DNA of 64,000 bases from Flavobacterium succinicans LMG 10402 (GTDB taxonomy: Bacteria > Bacteroidota > Bacteroidia > Flavobacteriales > Flavobacteriaceae), in contig NZ_JATV01000009.1 of assembly GCF_000611675.1 (NCBI RefSeq), positions 62,001 through 126,000 of the forward strand, written 5' to 3'. The notes under the pieces are model-generated. The model searched no databases, was not told the DNA's origin, and saw only the letters and a program-made list of their open reading frames with translations. Shown piece after piece: positions 26,948-37,111 of the stretch; the first letter of the stretch is position 1; each line of letters begins with the position of its first letter. The translations under genes and the position numbers were made by a program.

Positions 26948-27355
26948 CTATTTTTTAACTCTACTTTTATCATATTCCAGTATCTCCTGTTCAGAGAGAG
27001 GTGTAATAGATATTTCTTTAAATCTTTCAATTTTCTCACCCTGTTGATGTAAGTCTTTTTTTACTTCTCCTTTATCAAATAAATTAATTTTTATTTTAAC
27101 CAAATCATTGGAAAAAGGTTTTTTAGGAGATAAATCTAGATAAGAGTCTAGTTCTAAGGCTATTGCTATTCGCGATAGCATTCTAATATTGTATTTTGCG
27201 GTCTGCTTTGGATTTTCAATATTTCCAATATACCCTTCTGATACTCCTAGTTTATGTGCTAACATCACTTGTGATAAGTTAGATTTTAATCTTAATTCTC
27301 TAACTCGTTCAATTAAATAAAAATCTAATTCTGATATAATTATTTCTATAATCAT
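26948..27355 (-). CDS. XRE-family helix-turn-helix regulator, 135 aa
   Basis: An N-terminal Cro/CI-type HTH covers about residues 16-75: RVRELRLKSNLSQVMLAHKL, then GVSEGYIGNIENP and NIRMLSRIAIALEL. The C-terminal ~55 residues are charged and unassigned, ending EILEYDKSRVKK. The two genes on its sides are a tiny membrane peptide (downstream, three bases away) and, across a long structured spacer, the SusC operon. It probably controls one or both. The target is not known. Confidence 0.85.
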   Translation of the reverse strand: MIIEIIISELDFYLIERVRELRLKSNLSQVMLAHKLGVSEGYIGNIENPKQTAKYNIRMLSRIAIALELDSYLDLSPKKPFSNDLVKIKINLFDKGEVKKDLHQQGEKIERFKEISITPLSEQEILEYDKSRVKK

Positions 27356-27955
27356 CTGCTTAATTTGATTTAGAAAATAAAGGATTAAAAAAATATTTCA
27401 CACATACATATAGATATGTGAAATAAATTCGATATATTTGTTTTGTAATACTATTATGAATAGTAATTTTGCGATTCTTCAAATACAATATTGAAGCATT
27501 CGCTTTGAATCTCGTTTTCAAAAACTGGTAATTTTATACACACGAGATGATAAGTAAGATGCTCACGTCCTATGGCGTGGGCTCACTTATTCGTGTGGAG
27601 GGTATACCAGTACCTTGAAAGCGTTTAAGTTGAGTTCCATGCCATTTTTTATGCCTATATTTTTTAGGTAAAACTCAACTTTAATTCTTAGCACTGCTTC
27701 ATTTTTTAAGTTTCGTAATACCATTAATTAATGAATTAGTTGGGAAAGACACTGCCACCGTCTGGCTGCAACAGGCAACGGCAGTTGGCTTTCCTGTTTA
27801 AAAAACCTTTAAAAAATTGCCAATGAATTAAAAAACACAAAAAAAACTTTGTGCCATTGCGGTACAACAAAAAAATGGCCCTCTAACTCTTCTTGGCGGT
27901 TGAATAGAGGACCGTAGCTAAATTAACTAACGTTTCACTTAACCAATCCAATATT
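27356..27955 (+). promoter_or_regulatory. Long structured leader/spacer before the SusC operon
   Basis: No gene, but several strong inverted repeats. (1) 27501-27623: a nested imperfect hairpin with outer CGCTTT/AAAGCG, middle ACTGGTA/TACCAGT, inner CACACGA/TCGTGTG, and a tip around GCTCACG/CGTGGGC. (2) AAGTTGAGTT near 27628 with AACTCAACTT near 27672. (3) GGAAAGacACTGCC near 27743 with GGCAGTtgGCTTTCC near 27782. (4) GGCCCTCTA near 27877 with TAGAGGACC near 27904, about 50 bases before the ATG. Four consecutive hairpins suggest a structured RNA leader or several regulator sites. No known riboswitch class recognised. Confidence 0.45.
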
Positions 27956-30900
27956 ATGAATAATTTTTCATTTTACAGGGGTGGAAAGACTTTTTGTTTC
28001 CTGTTTTTAATGGGTGTCATCTTGTCTTTTTCCCCTATACAAGCCAACAATTCAGAACGGCGTAATCTAGAAATTACCCAACAGTTTCACATTCAAGGAA
28101 CTGTCACTGATGGTAACAATCCCTTAGCAGGCGTAAGCATTTCTATAAAAGGAAAACCAAATGCCACCGTAACAGATTATAATGGTCATTATACCCTTTC
28201 TGCCTCACCACAAGACATTTTAGTTTTTTCGTATATCGGATACCGAACACAACAGGTTTCCGTGCAAGGGCGAACCACAATCAACATCAGCTTACAGGAA
28301 AACACGACCAAACTTCAGGAGGTGAAGATTAATGCGGGATATTATTCGGTAAAGAACAGCGAACGCACTGGGAGCATTTCTAAAATTACCGCAAAAGATA
28401 TCGAGAAACAGCCCGTTACCAATGTATTGGCCACGATGCAAGGGCGTATGGCTGGAGTCGATATCACACAAGATACGGGAACGCCCGGAAGTGGGTTTCA
28501 AATAAAGATACGAGGACTCAACAGTCTTCGTGAAGAAGGCAATGAACCACTGTATATTATTGATGGCGTGCCGTATTCGTCGGAAGTAATCGGATACAGC
28601 AATACTACTAGTGGAATACCTACACCCACCAGTCCGTTAAACAGTATTAATCCCAACGATATTGAGAGCATAGAAGTTCTAAAAGATGCCGATGCAACGG
28701 CTATCTACGGTTCACGCGGTGCCAATGGCGTGGTACTGATTACTACCAAAAAAGGCAAGGCAGGGAAAACTAATGTAACAGTTTCTGCCTCCTCAGGAAT
28801 TGGAAAAGTTACCAAAATGATAGACCTGATGAATACCCAGCAGTATCTGGAAATGAGAAGACAGGGTTTTGCCAATGATGGTGTTACTACATATCCTGAT
28901 TGGGCATATGACATTAATGGAACCTGGGATCAAAACCGCAATACCGATTGGCAGAAGGAACTTTTGGGCGGTACTGCGGTAATCACCAATATGCAGGCAT
29001 CCGTATCGGGTGGTTCCGATTTAACTCAATACCTGTTGAGTGGTACCTATCACACTGAAACAACGGTACTCCCGGGAGATTTTGAGTACGATAAAGCGGC
29101 TGTTCATTTTAGCATGAACCATAGGAGTGAAGATAAAAAGTTTAAACTCACTTTTTCAACAGGCTATACCGCCCAAGACAATCTACAGCCTGAAACCGAT
29201 ATTAGCCGCACTGCACGAAATCTGGCTCCAAATGCCCCCGCTTTATATGATGCCGACGGTAACCTGAATTTTGAAAACAGTACCTTTAGAAATCCATTGG
29301 CAGCACTTCGCGCCATCACCACTGCAAAAACAAATGATCTTATTGCCAATACCGTACTTAGCTATCAAATATCCCCCAGTTGGGAACTCAAGGCTAACTT
29401 AGGCTTAACGGATTTAAAGAATGCAGAACAGCGACTATTGCCTTCGACGATGTATGATCCTGCCTATGGATTGGGAAGTAACCGCTCATCGATGTTTTCC
29501 AACAATACTCAAAGAAAATCATGGATTGTGGAACCACAGCTTCGCTGGAACCATGATTTTGGAATCAGTAAAATTGACATACTGGTGGGGGGTACCGCGC
29601 AGCAACAAACTTCTTCAAGGCTGTACCAGTTCGGATATGGTTTTGCCAGCAACAGCCAGATTACAGATATAGCTTCTGCCACGCAAAAATCCATTTATGT
29701 AAGCGATGAAACGCTGTATAAATACCAAGCCTTTTTTGGGCGGCTCAATTACAATTGGGATCAAAAATACATTGTGAATATAACAGGAAGAAGGGACGGC
29801 TCCAGCCGATTTGGTCCAGGTAAGCAGTTTGCCGCTTTTGGAGCTGTGGGAGCCGCATGGCTGTTCTCGAAGGAAAATTTCCTCAAGGAAAACACCGTTT
29901 TTAGTTTTGGAAAGCTTAGAGCGAGTTATGGCAGTTCAGGCAGTGATCAAATAGGGGATTATCAGTATTTGGATACTTATACATCCTCTGGTCTAAACTA
30001 TAATGGTGCCATCGGTTTGGATCCTACACGACTCTACAATCCGGATTTTAGTTGGGAAATCAATAAAAAATTGGAAGCTGCATTGGAAATGGGGCTTCTA
30101 AGTGATCGCATATTCTTTACGCTGGCTTGGTATCGAAATCGATCGTCCAATCAGCTGGTGGGAATTCCTTTGCCTGGCACCACTGGATTCAGCTCTATTA
30201 ATGCCAATTTAAACGCGACCGTCCAAAATATGGGTCTGGAATTTACACTGCGAACCTTAAATTTTGAAAGTAGCAATTTTAAATGGACAACTAACTTTAA
30301 TATCTCGGCTTCCCACAACAAACTGCTTTCTTTTCCGGGACTCGAAGGATCTACTTATTCTAATCGCTATGTTATCGGAGAATCTACAAGCATTGTAAAG
30401 ACATATCAGTTAAATGGGGTCAATCCGCAAACCGGACTCTATGAAGTGGAAGATATCAATAAAGATGGAATGATTACTTCTTTGGAAGACAAAAAAAATA
30501 TTGAGGATCTCACTCCAAAATATTTCGGAGGTTTAGAAAACCAGTTTCAATATGGAAATTGGCAATTGGATTTTCTTTTTCAATTTGTAAAACAGAAAAA
30601 TTATGACTACAGTCCCAGCGTTCCTGGAGGAAGTTTCTTTAATCAGCATTCGGATATGACCAATGCATGGCAACATGCAGGCGATCAAGTTCCCTTTCAA
30701 ATGAATACATCAGGTGAAAATGGGGATGCCGTAAATGCCTATTATAATTATCTGGACAGTAATGCCTCCATTGTAGATGCCTCTTTTATTCGATTAAAAA
30801 ATGTTGCACTAAGTTATGACTTGCCACAACAGGCCATCAAAGGGGTGCACTGCAAAATCTCACTGCTGGGACAGAATGTGTTAACATTTACCCCATACAA

Positions 30901-30982
30901 AGGCGGTGATCCCGAATTTAAATATACTGCCTACCTGCCTCCGTTAAGAATAATCACGGCTGGTGTACAGCTTACTTTTTAA
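27956..30982 (+). CDS. SusC/RagA-family TonB-dependent outer membrane transporter, 1008 aa
   Basis: Signal peptide (ending IQANN), then a carboxypeptidase-regulatory-like domain (IQGTVTDGNNPLAGVSISIK, about 47-120). The plug domain carries FQIKIRGLNSL, PLYIIDGVPY and the SusC signature DADATAIYGSRGANGVVLIT. The remainder is a 22-strand barrel ending in aromatic-rich GVQLTF. Family members import large ligands with a SusD lid. It heads a three-gene operon with SusD (17 bases on) and an S9 peptidase, which points to peptide rather than glycan uptake. The coding DNA looks less AT-rich than the metal block. Confidence 0.95.
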   Translation: MNNFSFYRGGKTFCFLFLMGVILSFSPIQANNSERRNLEITQQFHIQGTVTDGNNPLAGVSISIKGKPNATVTDYNGHYTLSASPQDILVFSYIGYRTQQVSVQGRTTINISLQENTTKLQEVKINAGYYSVKNSERTGSISKITAKDIEKQPVTNVLATMQGRMAGVDITQDTGTPGSGFQIKIRGLNSLREEGNEPLYIIDGVPYSSEVIGYSNTTSGIPTPTSPLNSINPNDIESIEVLKDADATAIYGSRGANGVVLITTKKGKAGKTNVTVSASSGIGKVTKMIDLMNTQQYLEMRRQGFANDGVTTYPDWAYDINGTWDQNRNTDWQKELLGGTAVITNMQASVSGGSDLTQYLLSGTYHTETTVLPGDFEYDKAAVHFSMNHRSEDKKFKLTFSTGYTAQDNLQPETDISRTARNLAPNAPALYDADGNLNFENSTFRNPLAALRAITTAKTNDLIANTVLSYQISPSWELKANLGLTDLKNAEQRLLPSTMYDPAYGLGSNRSSMFSNNTQRKSWIVEPQLRWNHDFGISKIDILVGGTAQQQTSSRLYQFGYGFASNSQITDIASATQKSIYVSDETLYKYQAFFGRLNYNWDQKYIVNITGRRDGSSRFGPGKQFAAFGAVGAAWLFSKENFLKENTVFSFGKLRASYGSSGSDQIGDYQYLDTYTSSGLNYNGAIGLDPTRLYNPDFSWEINKKLEAALEMGLLSDRIFFTLAWYRNRSSNQLVGIPLPGTTGFSSINANLNATVQNMGLEFTLRTLNFESSNFKWTTNFNISASHNKLLSFPGLEGSTYSNRYVIGESTSIVKTYQLNGVNPQTGLYEVEDINKDGMITSLEDKKNIEDLTPKYFGGLENQFQYGNWQLDFLFQFVKQKNYDYSPSVPGGSFFNQHSDMTNAWQHAGDQVPFQMNTSGENGDAVNAYYNYLDSNASIVDASFIRLKNVALSYDLPQQAIKGVHCKISLLGQNVLTFTPYKGGDPEFKYTAYLPPLRIITAGVQLTF

Positions 30983-30999
30983 CCTTAATACATACAGCC

Positions 31000-32418
31000 A
31001 TGATATATATACTTATTATTTTTAAAAAGCTACTTCATAAAAGTGCTAAAGAATTGACTGCTAATAGTTGTTTCCTTATAGCGGTATGTCTAACACTAGC
31101 TGGCTGCGACAGCTTTGTGGAAGTGGATCTTCCTGCTTCACAACTGACAGCCAAAACCGTGTTCGAAGATGCAGGAACTGCTAATGCCGCAATGGCGGGT
31201 TTGTATGCCAAAATGAGAGATGGCGGCTTGTTAAATGGAAATTCAAATGGTGTTTCCTGTAATCTTGGCCTCTACGCCGATGAATTTGACTACTACTACG
31301 CATATGACGTAAGCAATTTTTATACCAATTCGCTATTTCCTGGTGAACTAGGTGTAAACGATATCTGGAACAAGAGTTACAGCCAGATTTATAGCGCCAA
31401 TGCAGTTCTTGAAGGATTGGATAATTCCATATCCATTGCCGAAGCCAATAAAAAACAGTTGCAAGGGGAAGCTATCTTTGTGAGGGCATTGCTTCATTTT
31501 TATCTGTTAAATCTCTATGGCGATATTCCTTATATCACCACAACGGATTATCTGCTGAACAGCAAAGTGTCCAGAATGCCAGCCGATAAAATCTACAGCC
31601 TAATTCTGATGGACCTGAACAAAGCTGTTGAATTACTATCAGAGGATTATGTTTCGCCTGAGCGCATTCTTCCCAACCGAAGTACTGCTAAAGCACTTTT
31701 GGCAAGGGTCTATTTGTATATGGGAATGTATCCTGAAGCATCCAATGCCGCCTCTTCTGTGATTAATAATCCACTCTATAGCTGGGAAACGGATTTGGAT
31801 AAAATCTTTCTAAAAGAAAGCCGCACTACAATCTGGCAATTTATGCCTAACACATCCGACAGTAATACTGCAGAGGGTAGTCTGTACATTTTTACTTCTG
31901 GTCCACCACCGGTCGTGGGACTTAAACCGGAGTTTGTAAATGCTTTTGAGCAGGGTGATCAGAGAAAAACGCATTGGACAACCGAAGTAACTGATGGAGT
32001 CTCCACGTGGTACCATGCCTCTAAATATAAACAACAATCGACGACCCCGAGTTCAGTGGAATATTCCATAGTGTTTCGTTTAGCGGAACTATATTTGATT
32101 CGAGCCGAGGCGAGAGTTTATCAGGACGATCTGATTGGGGCGAAGGAGGATCTAAATCGGATTAGAACAACGGCAGGACTTAACCCTACAAATGCTGTGA
32201 CAGCCGAGGATATTAAAACCGATATTCTTAATCAGAGGCGTTTTGAATTGTTTACTGAATTTGGGCAACGTTTTTTTGATTTAAAACGAACTGGAAAACT
32301 GGACGAAATACTATCTGTATCCAAACCGGGATGGAATACTACTGATAGTTTGTGGCCATTACCTGCTCTTGAATTGAATTCCAATCCAAATCTTAATCCA
32401 CAAAACCCGGGATATTAA
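31000..32418 (+). CDS. SusD/RagB-family surface lipoprotein, 472 aa
   Basis: A long leader ends in the lipobox LTLAGC, giving lipidated Cys36. TPR-like helical repeats follow, with QGEAIFVRALLHFYLLNLYG and IPYITTTDY (about 151-190), a SusD hallmark. The C-terminal RagB/SusD domain contains FRLAELYLIRAEARVYQ and NQRRFELFTEFGQRFFDLKR. It acts as the ligand-binding lid over the SusC barrel. It lies 17 bases after susC. The leader is unusually long (35 residues before Cys), so a start further in, at a non-ATG codon, is possible. Confidence 0.94.
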   Translation: MIYILIIFKKLLHKSAKELTANSCFLIAVCLTLAGCDSFVEVDLPASQLTAKTVFEDAGTANAAMAGLYAKMRDGGLLNGNSNGVSCNLGLYADEFDYYYAYDVSNFYTNSLFPGELGVNDIWNKSYSQIYSANAVLEGLDNSISIAEANKKQLQGEAIFVRALLHFYLLNLYGDIPYITTTDYLLNSKVSRMPADKIYSLILMDLNKAVELLSEDYVSPERILPNRSTAKALLARVYLYMGMYPEASNAASSVINNPLYSWETDLDKIFLKESRTTIWQFMPNTSDSNTAEGSLYIFTSGPPPVVGLKPEFVNAFEQGDQRKTHWTTEVTDGVSTWYHASKYKQQSTTPSSVEYSIVFRLAELYLIRAEARVYQDDLIGAKEDLNRIRTTAGLNPTNAVTAEDIKTDILNQRRFELFTEFGQRFFDLKRTGKLDEILSVSKPGWNTTDSLWPLPALELNSNPNLNPQNPGY

Positions 32419-32425
32419 AATCATT

Positions 32426-35077
32426 ATGAAAGCAATACTAATAATAAGAAAAAAAATTGACTTCGAAATTTTGAGTTTAGTATTGGCTACACTTCTTTTG
32501 TTACTGTCCTGTCCCTGTATGGGGCAGGTACAACAAAAGAAGGCATTAACCGAGAACGATTACCAGAGATGGGGAACACTAGAAGTAAAAGCCATTTCTG
32601 ACCAAGGGAAATGGGCAAGTTATGCGATGCGTTACGAAAACCACAGTGATACTTTATTTGTGCAGAACATCGCTAAAAATAAAAGCTATGTTTTCCCAAA
32701 AGGAAATGACGGTCGTTTTGGAGGGGAACAACTCTTTGCTTTTCTAGCTCCCGATTCAAAACTAAAAGTAATGGAGCTGCCCACAGGCAAAATTGCGGTT
32801 TATGATAATGTTAAGCGGTATGAGCTGGCAAAGGATGGCCAATATATAATCACCCTGAATAAAGGATACGGTGAAAGATGCCTGATGCAGATACGCAACT
32901 CTAACGGGAAGGTAATTGACAGTATCGAAGGTATCTCTGAATATGCGTTAAATGCAGATAAGGATGCAATTATGTATACTTCGAGTCAAAAGGATTATAG
33001 CGAGCTAGGGATTATTCATTTTGCTCGCTATTCACATACTGCTATTTCAAAAGCAAACGGCAGTCACTTTTTTAACTTGATGTGGGCTAAGGACTCTAAA
33101 TCGGTGGCTTTTTTACGGGAGACAGATTCAGCTACTAAGGAAGTTACCGTGAATTATTATAGAATTGCTGATAAAAAGCTCTTCTCACTGGATTATGCCT
33201 CTAAAGCGGATTCAAAGAATATGGAAGTTTTTAAAAGGACCACATATGCCATTTCCGACGATGGAAAAAAAGTATTTTTTATGTTAGCCAAAAAGAAGGA
33301 TCCTAATTTAGAAAAGCCGGATGTGCCTGAAATTTGGCACGGCAACGACAAATGGCTTTATGCAGACAGACAACGGCAGCAGACTGAGGGCGATATTCCC
33401 AAAGTAGCTCTCTGGTATCCTGAAACGGGTTTATGTTTACAGATCAGCGATGACGAGCTACCGTCAATCATGCTGAGCGGACAACAGCAGTATGCTGTTT
33501 TATACAATAAGTTTTCCTATGGCCTGCAATCGAAATATTATGAAGAAGCGGATTTTTATTTAACCAATCTAAAGGATGGTTCCAAGGAGCTGATACTGAA
33601 AAAGCAATCCGTTGACCCCAACCAGATGGGATTTGATCCCTTCAGCAACAAAATACTATATTACCGGGAAAACAATTGGTGGGTTTATGATCCTCTGGCA
33701 AAAAAACATACCAATCTGACCCAAAAAGTTACCACTCACTGGGATAACTATAATACTGCAGATGCTCCCCACCAATTTGGAGCCTATGGCAATCTGGGCT
33801 GGACCAATGATGGAAAGAATGTTTTATTGTATGATGCCAATGATATCTGGCTAGTGGCTATCGATGGTTCTTCTTGCAAGCGATTAACCAGAGGATACGA
33901 GAAAAACCTAGTTTACAGGATAACTCCCATTGAATATGACTGGCGATCACAGAGTAACTATGATGGAAGGAAACCCACCATTTTTGATCTATCCAAAGAC
34001 CTGCTGCTCGAAGCCACCAATAGAGAAAACTGGTCAACGGGATATTTTATTTACAATGATAAATCGAAAGAACAACCCATAGTATATGAAGCCAGTAAAA
34101 TCGATGAAATCCGCAAGAGCAAAAACAGTGCTTATCTCTTCCAGACTCAAACTTTTAATCAATCACCGCGATTGGAATTCAGACGGAAAAACCAGACCGC
34201 TTCCAAAATTTTATTTCAGTCCAACAAACAGCAAAAAGAGTATTCTTTTGGAAAATCTGAATTACTGTATTACTACAATAGTAAAGGTCAAAAACTAAAA
34301 GCGGCGCTGTTCTATCCTGCCAATTATGACCCAACAAAAAAATATCCAATGGTAGTCCATATCTATGATGTAATGTCTGATGAACTTCATCAGTATGTCA
34401 ATCCCAGCTTCTCGAATCGGGAGGGTTTTAATGTAACCAATTATACGCTCAATGGTTATTTTGTGCTGATGCCCGATATCATCTACCAGATGGGTAATCC
34501 TGGAAGTTCGACCGTTGATTGTGTAACAGCCGGAGTCAATGCGGTTACAGGCAAAGGATTGGTGGATAAAGATAAGATAGGTTTGTTCGGGCATTCTTTC
34601 GGGGGTTATGAAACCAATTTCATCATATCGCAGACCAATATTTTTAAAGCCGCCGTTTCCGGAGCCGGAGTGAGCGACATCATTTCTTATTACTTTAATA
34701 TCAGCAGGAATGGTTATTTTCAGTCTGATATGTGGCGATTTGAAAATCAGCAGTTCCGCATTGGAAAATCGCTGTATGAAGATAAGGAAGCATATGTCAG
34801 CAACTCACCCATTATGCACGCCGAAAACGTAAAAACCCCGCTGTTGCTATGGGCAGGTAAAAATGACAGGATTATTCCGTGGAATCAAAGCATTGCCTTT
34901 TATCTAGCGCTTCGAAAATTGGGAGTTTCAACCCAGATGCTCGTTTATCCTGACGAAGACCATTCACTAGAGAATCCAGAAAACCAGAAGAATCTCAGTC
35001 AGCGAATGATGGAATGGTTTGATTATTGGATGAAAGGGGAAGCTGAATTTAAAACAGTATCAAAAGAAACGGAATAG
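32426..35077 (+). CDS. S9-family (prolyl oligopeptidase/DPP-like) peptidase, 883 aa
   Basis: A leader-like hydrophobic N terminus (about 15-35) suggests export to the periplasm. A beta-propeller occupies about residues 50-600. The C-terminal alpha/beta hydrolase holds the triad Ser724 (GHSFGGY), Asp814 (GKNDRIIP) and His846 (DEDHSLE). S9 peptidases cleave short peptides, often after proline. The gene begins seven bases after susD, so imported peptides are probably trimmed by this enzyme. A terminator follows. The length is about 100-150 residues above typical DPPs, from a longer propeller. Confidence 0.93.
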   Translation: MKAILIIRKKIDFEILSLVLATLLLLLSCPCMGQVQQKKALTENDYQRWGTLEVKAISDQGKWASYAMRYENHSDTLFVQNIAKNKSYVFPKGNDGRFGGEQLFAFLAPDSKLKVMELPTGKIAVYDNVKRYELAKDGQYIITLNKGYGERCLMQIRNSNGKVIDSIEGISEYALNADKDAIMYTSSQKDYSELGIIHFARYSHTAISKANGSHFFNLMWAKDSKSVAFLRETDSATKEVTVNYYRIADKKLFSLDYASKADSKNMEVFKRTTYAISDDGKKVFFMLAKKKDPNLEKPDVPEIWHGNDKWLYADRQRQQTEGDIPKVALWYPETGLCLQISDDELPSIMLSGQQQYAVLYNKFSYGLQSKYYEEADFYLTNLKDGSKELILKKQSVDPNQMGFDPFSNKILYYRENNWWVYDPLAKKHTNLTQKVTTHWDNYNTADAPHQFGAYGNLGWTNDGKNVLLYDANDIWLVAIDGSSCKRLTRGYEKNLVYRITPIEYDWRSQSNYDGRKPTIFDLSKDLLLEATNRENWSTGYFIYNDKSKEQPIVYEASKIDEIRKSKNSAYLFQTQTFNQSPRLEFRRKNQTASKILFQSNKQQKEYSFGKSELLYYYNSKGQKLKAALFYPANYDPTKKYPMVVHIYDVMSDELHQYVNPSFSNREGFNVTNYTLNGYFVLMPDIIYQMGNPGSSTVDCVTAGVNAVTGKGLVDKDKIGLFGHSFGGYETNFIISQTNIFKAAVSGAGVSDIISYYFNISRNGYFQSDMWRFENQQFRIGKSLYEDKEAYVSNSPIMHAENVKTPLLLWAGKNDRIIPWNQSIAFYLALRKLGVSTQMLVYPDEDHSLENPENQKNLSQRMMEWFDYWMKGEAEFKTVSKETE

Positions 35078-35094
35078 GGAATAAACATAAAAAA

Positions 35095-35126
35095 ATAATG
35101 CAGTTTTTCAAAAAAAACTGCATTAT
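35095..35126. terminator. Bidirectional terminator between convergent operons
   Basis: ATAATGCAGTTTTT (35095-35108) pairs perfectly with its complement (35113-35126) around CAAA. It lies between the S9 peptidase (plus) and the DUF6520 gene (minus) and can serve both. Confidence 0.85.
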
Positions 35127-35147
35127 CTTCATTGAAAAATGATTTTA

Positions 35148-35414
35148 CTAATTGCGGTGCAATTGTTGGTTACAAGAAGTTTTACTGCCACCATAGGCGA
35201 TATTACCACCGCTGAGACAGGCAGGGCCATTACCTGGAGCACAGTTAACATCAGGAACTTCCTGACAGTCGTTCACTGATGGATTGTGAATAAAAGCCGG
35301 AATCAATACATCGGCTTTACTTACTTCTGAAGTGTTAGTACTTACTGCACCGGCACTAGCCAGAGCAAATGCTGCTATAGGCAGTACAAACGCTCTTAAA
35401 ATGGTTGTTTTCAT
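35148..35414 (-). CDS. DUF6520-family small secreted protein with four cysteines
   Basis: 88 residues: signal peptide MKTTILRAFVLPIAAFALAS (cleavage near AGA, about residue 23), then a mature peptide of about 65 residues. It has four cysteines (C50, C58, C66, C81) and Gly/Asn/Pro-rich spacers (NCAPGNGPACLSGG). This layout matches DUF6520, a flavobacterial family of unknown function usually encoded next to MauE/DoxX and SusC/D genes. Four cysteines allow two disulfides, and the neighbouring MauE-type protein could supply them. It is last in the minus-strand operon. Confidence 0.8.
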   Translation of the reverse strand: MKTTILRAFVLPIAAFALASAGAVSTNTSEVSKADVLIPAFIHNPSVNDCQEVPDVNCAPGNGPACLSGGNIAYGGSKTSCNQQLHRN

Positions 35415-35520
35415 AATATTTAAATTTAAATTAATAGAATTTGATCTACTCTTTTCTACAGGTTTTCGATCGTTACTCCTGCTACCGGCCGGTATCTTTC
35501 AATTATATTTATATACTGTA

Positions 35521-36999
35521 CTAAATTTTGGATTGGATTCTTTTCCCGTATCCGTATTTGAGCATATAATGTCCCGAAAGGATATACATCGCTGAATCGC
35601 CAGCGAAAAAGTTTTTCATTCGCCCCGCTTCTTCATCATACACGTAAAAACTCAAAAGATAAGTCTGTTTTGACAAATCATAAACGTCAACTACAGAAGC
35701 ATACTTCCACACATCAATCTCTTCATATTTGCCTCGTAACAGGGAATTAACGAAAAGTAAGTTACCCTGTACTGTTGTGTGACGATTAACCATATACGGT
35801 GGTGCTGCCAATTTTATGTCCCCGGATTGTTTTATTTTTACCACTTCTAATTTTGCTTTAGTAGTAGTGTCAATGGTATTGGCGCGATGCTCAACGGTTA
35901 GGTTTTCCTTTGTAATAATATATTGGTTGCGATAGTAGTAAGTGTAAATCAGTTTATGCAATGTGGCGCTATATTGTAGTGTACCATCGGTGTCAAAAAT
36001 TCCTTCCATCTGTTTTTGCAACACCTGTGGATTGTATTTGATTTTTGGATTCTCATAGTTGTTGGCAATCCCCAGAATATTTTCTCCTGTCGGAGGTTTT
36101 TGGGTTCTAAAAGCCAGTTGCTTATCATTGATAAAGACTATATCTGAAAAATAGAATTGTTTTTCCATCATTACTTTGGCTTTCCAGTGGGAAATCAAAC
36201 CTCTGTAAATGACAGGAACCGTCCCATCAATTACATAGAAATATGGAGCGTTAATCCGAATCTCGACTGCCTTAAAATTAAAATTCTCACGGTCCAATTG
36301 GATGGTGTATTTCTTTTTGCTTTTTAGATTGGAATCAATTTCAAGAATTTGAAGCGGAGCCAAACGATTGGCTAAATAAATTTTATTTTTATTAGTACCA
36401 GCAACATAATAAGATGTATTTCTTAAATCAATGCTACCTACTTTGGCAGCCGTAGCCTGTGGAAAGCGTCTAATAAAAGGGTTTTCCTTTTGCATGATGT
36501 CTTCCGAGAAAAGAAATAATCCTGTAATGACCATAACACTTCCTAAAACTAATAAGAATAGTCGAATCAGAATGCGGTTATTTATGGATAGCAATAAAAT
36601 GGCGAATATTGCCAAAAACAGGAATGCCAGATTAAAAATAAGATGTTCTTTCCATCCTAACTTTTCCAAAATACCACCGCATGAACAGGGAATAAAATAA
36701 CTGAAGTACAGTATGATAACTATATAAGCAGTAAACATACTCATCAAGGCAACTGCTGCACATAAAGCAAAATATCTAAATCTAGGGACACTCAGTAGAA
36801 CTGCAATAATCAGTTCCAGAACAATTACTGTAATAGACACAAAATCTGCAAAGGGACTTAAAAGGGGAGACTGTCCCAACTGAGCCTGAAAGTTTTCAAA
36901 ATCCAATAGTTTACTGACTGCTGCATAGACAAAAAGTATAATATAGAGCAAACAAGTAAACTCTAAAAACAAGTTCTGTATTTTGATATTGAATCTCAT
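35521..36999 (-). CDS. MauE/DoxX redox-associated membrane protein with a large C-terminal domain
   Basis: I use ATG 36999 (MRFNIKIQN), giving 492 residues, because the 17 codons upstream show no protein-like signal. The MauE/DoxX part (about 10-165) has four membrane segments and the conserved cysteine motif PCSCGG (about 103-108). Further membrane segments end near 185. The last ~300 residues are a beta-rich extracytoplasmic domain with Tyr-rich strands (YYVAGTNKNKIYLANRL; YVYDEEAGRMK), possibly a propeller. MauE-type proteins help form disulfides in partners. Here the partner is plausibly the DUF6520 peptide 106 bases downstream. Confidence 0.82.
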   Translation of the reverse strand: MRFNIKIQNLFLEFTCLLYIILFVYAAVSKLLDFENFQAQLGQSPLLSPFADFVSITVIVLELIIAVLLSVPRFRYFALCAAVALMSMFTAYIVIILYFSYFIPCSCGGILEKLGWKEHLIFNLAFLFLAIFAILLLSINNRILIRLFLLVLGSVMVITGLFLFSEDIMQKENPFIRRFPQATAAKVGSIDLRNTSYYVAGTNKNKIYLANRLAPLQILEIDSNLKSKKKYTIQLDRENFNFKAVEIRINAPYFYVIDGTVPVIYRGLISHWKAKVMMEKQFYFSDIVFINDKQLAFRTQKPPTGENILGIANNYENPKIKYNPQVLQKQMEGIFDTDGTLQYSATLHKLIYTYYYRNQYIITKENLTVEHRANTIDTTTKAKLEVVKIKQSGDIKLAAPPYMVNRHTTVQGNLLFVNSLLRGKYEEIDVWKYASVVDVYDLSKQTYLLSFYVYDEEAGRMKNFFAGDSAMYILSGHYMLKYGYGKRIQSKI

Positions 37000-37111
37000 A
37001 GCTTCATAGATTTTAGTTCTACAAAGCAAAATTCTGAATTCAAAAGCCAAAACACTTGTCTTATTGGGAGCAAAACTTGGCCAAAACGGATAAAGTTTGA
37101 AAAACTAAAAT

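Noticed and set aside
27501..27623. Retron or integron attC structure
   Set aside because: No reverse transcriptase or integron integrase nearby, and no attC core sites at the stem ends.
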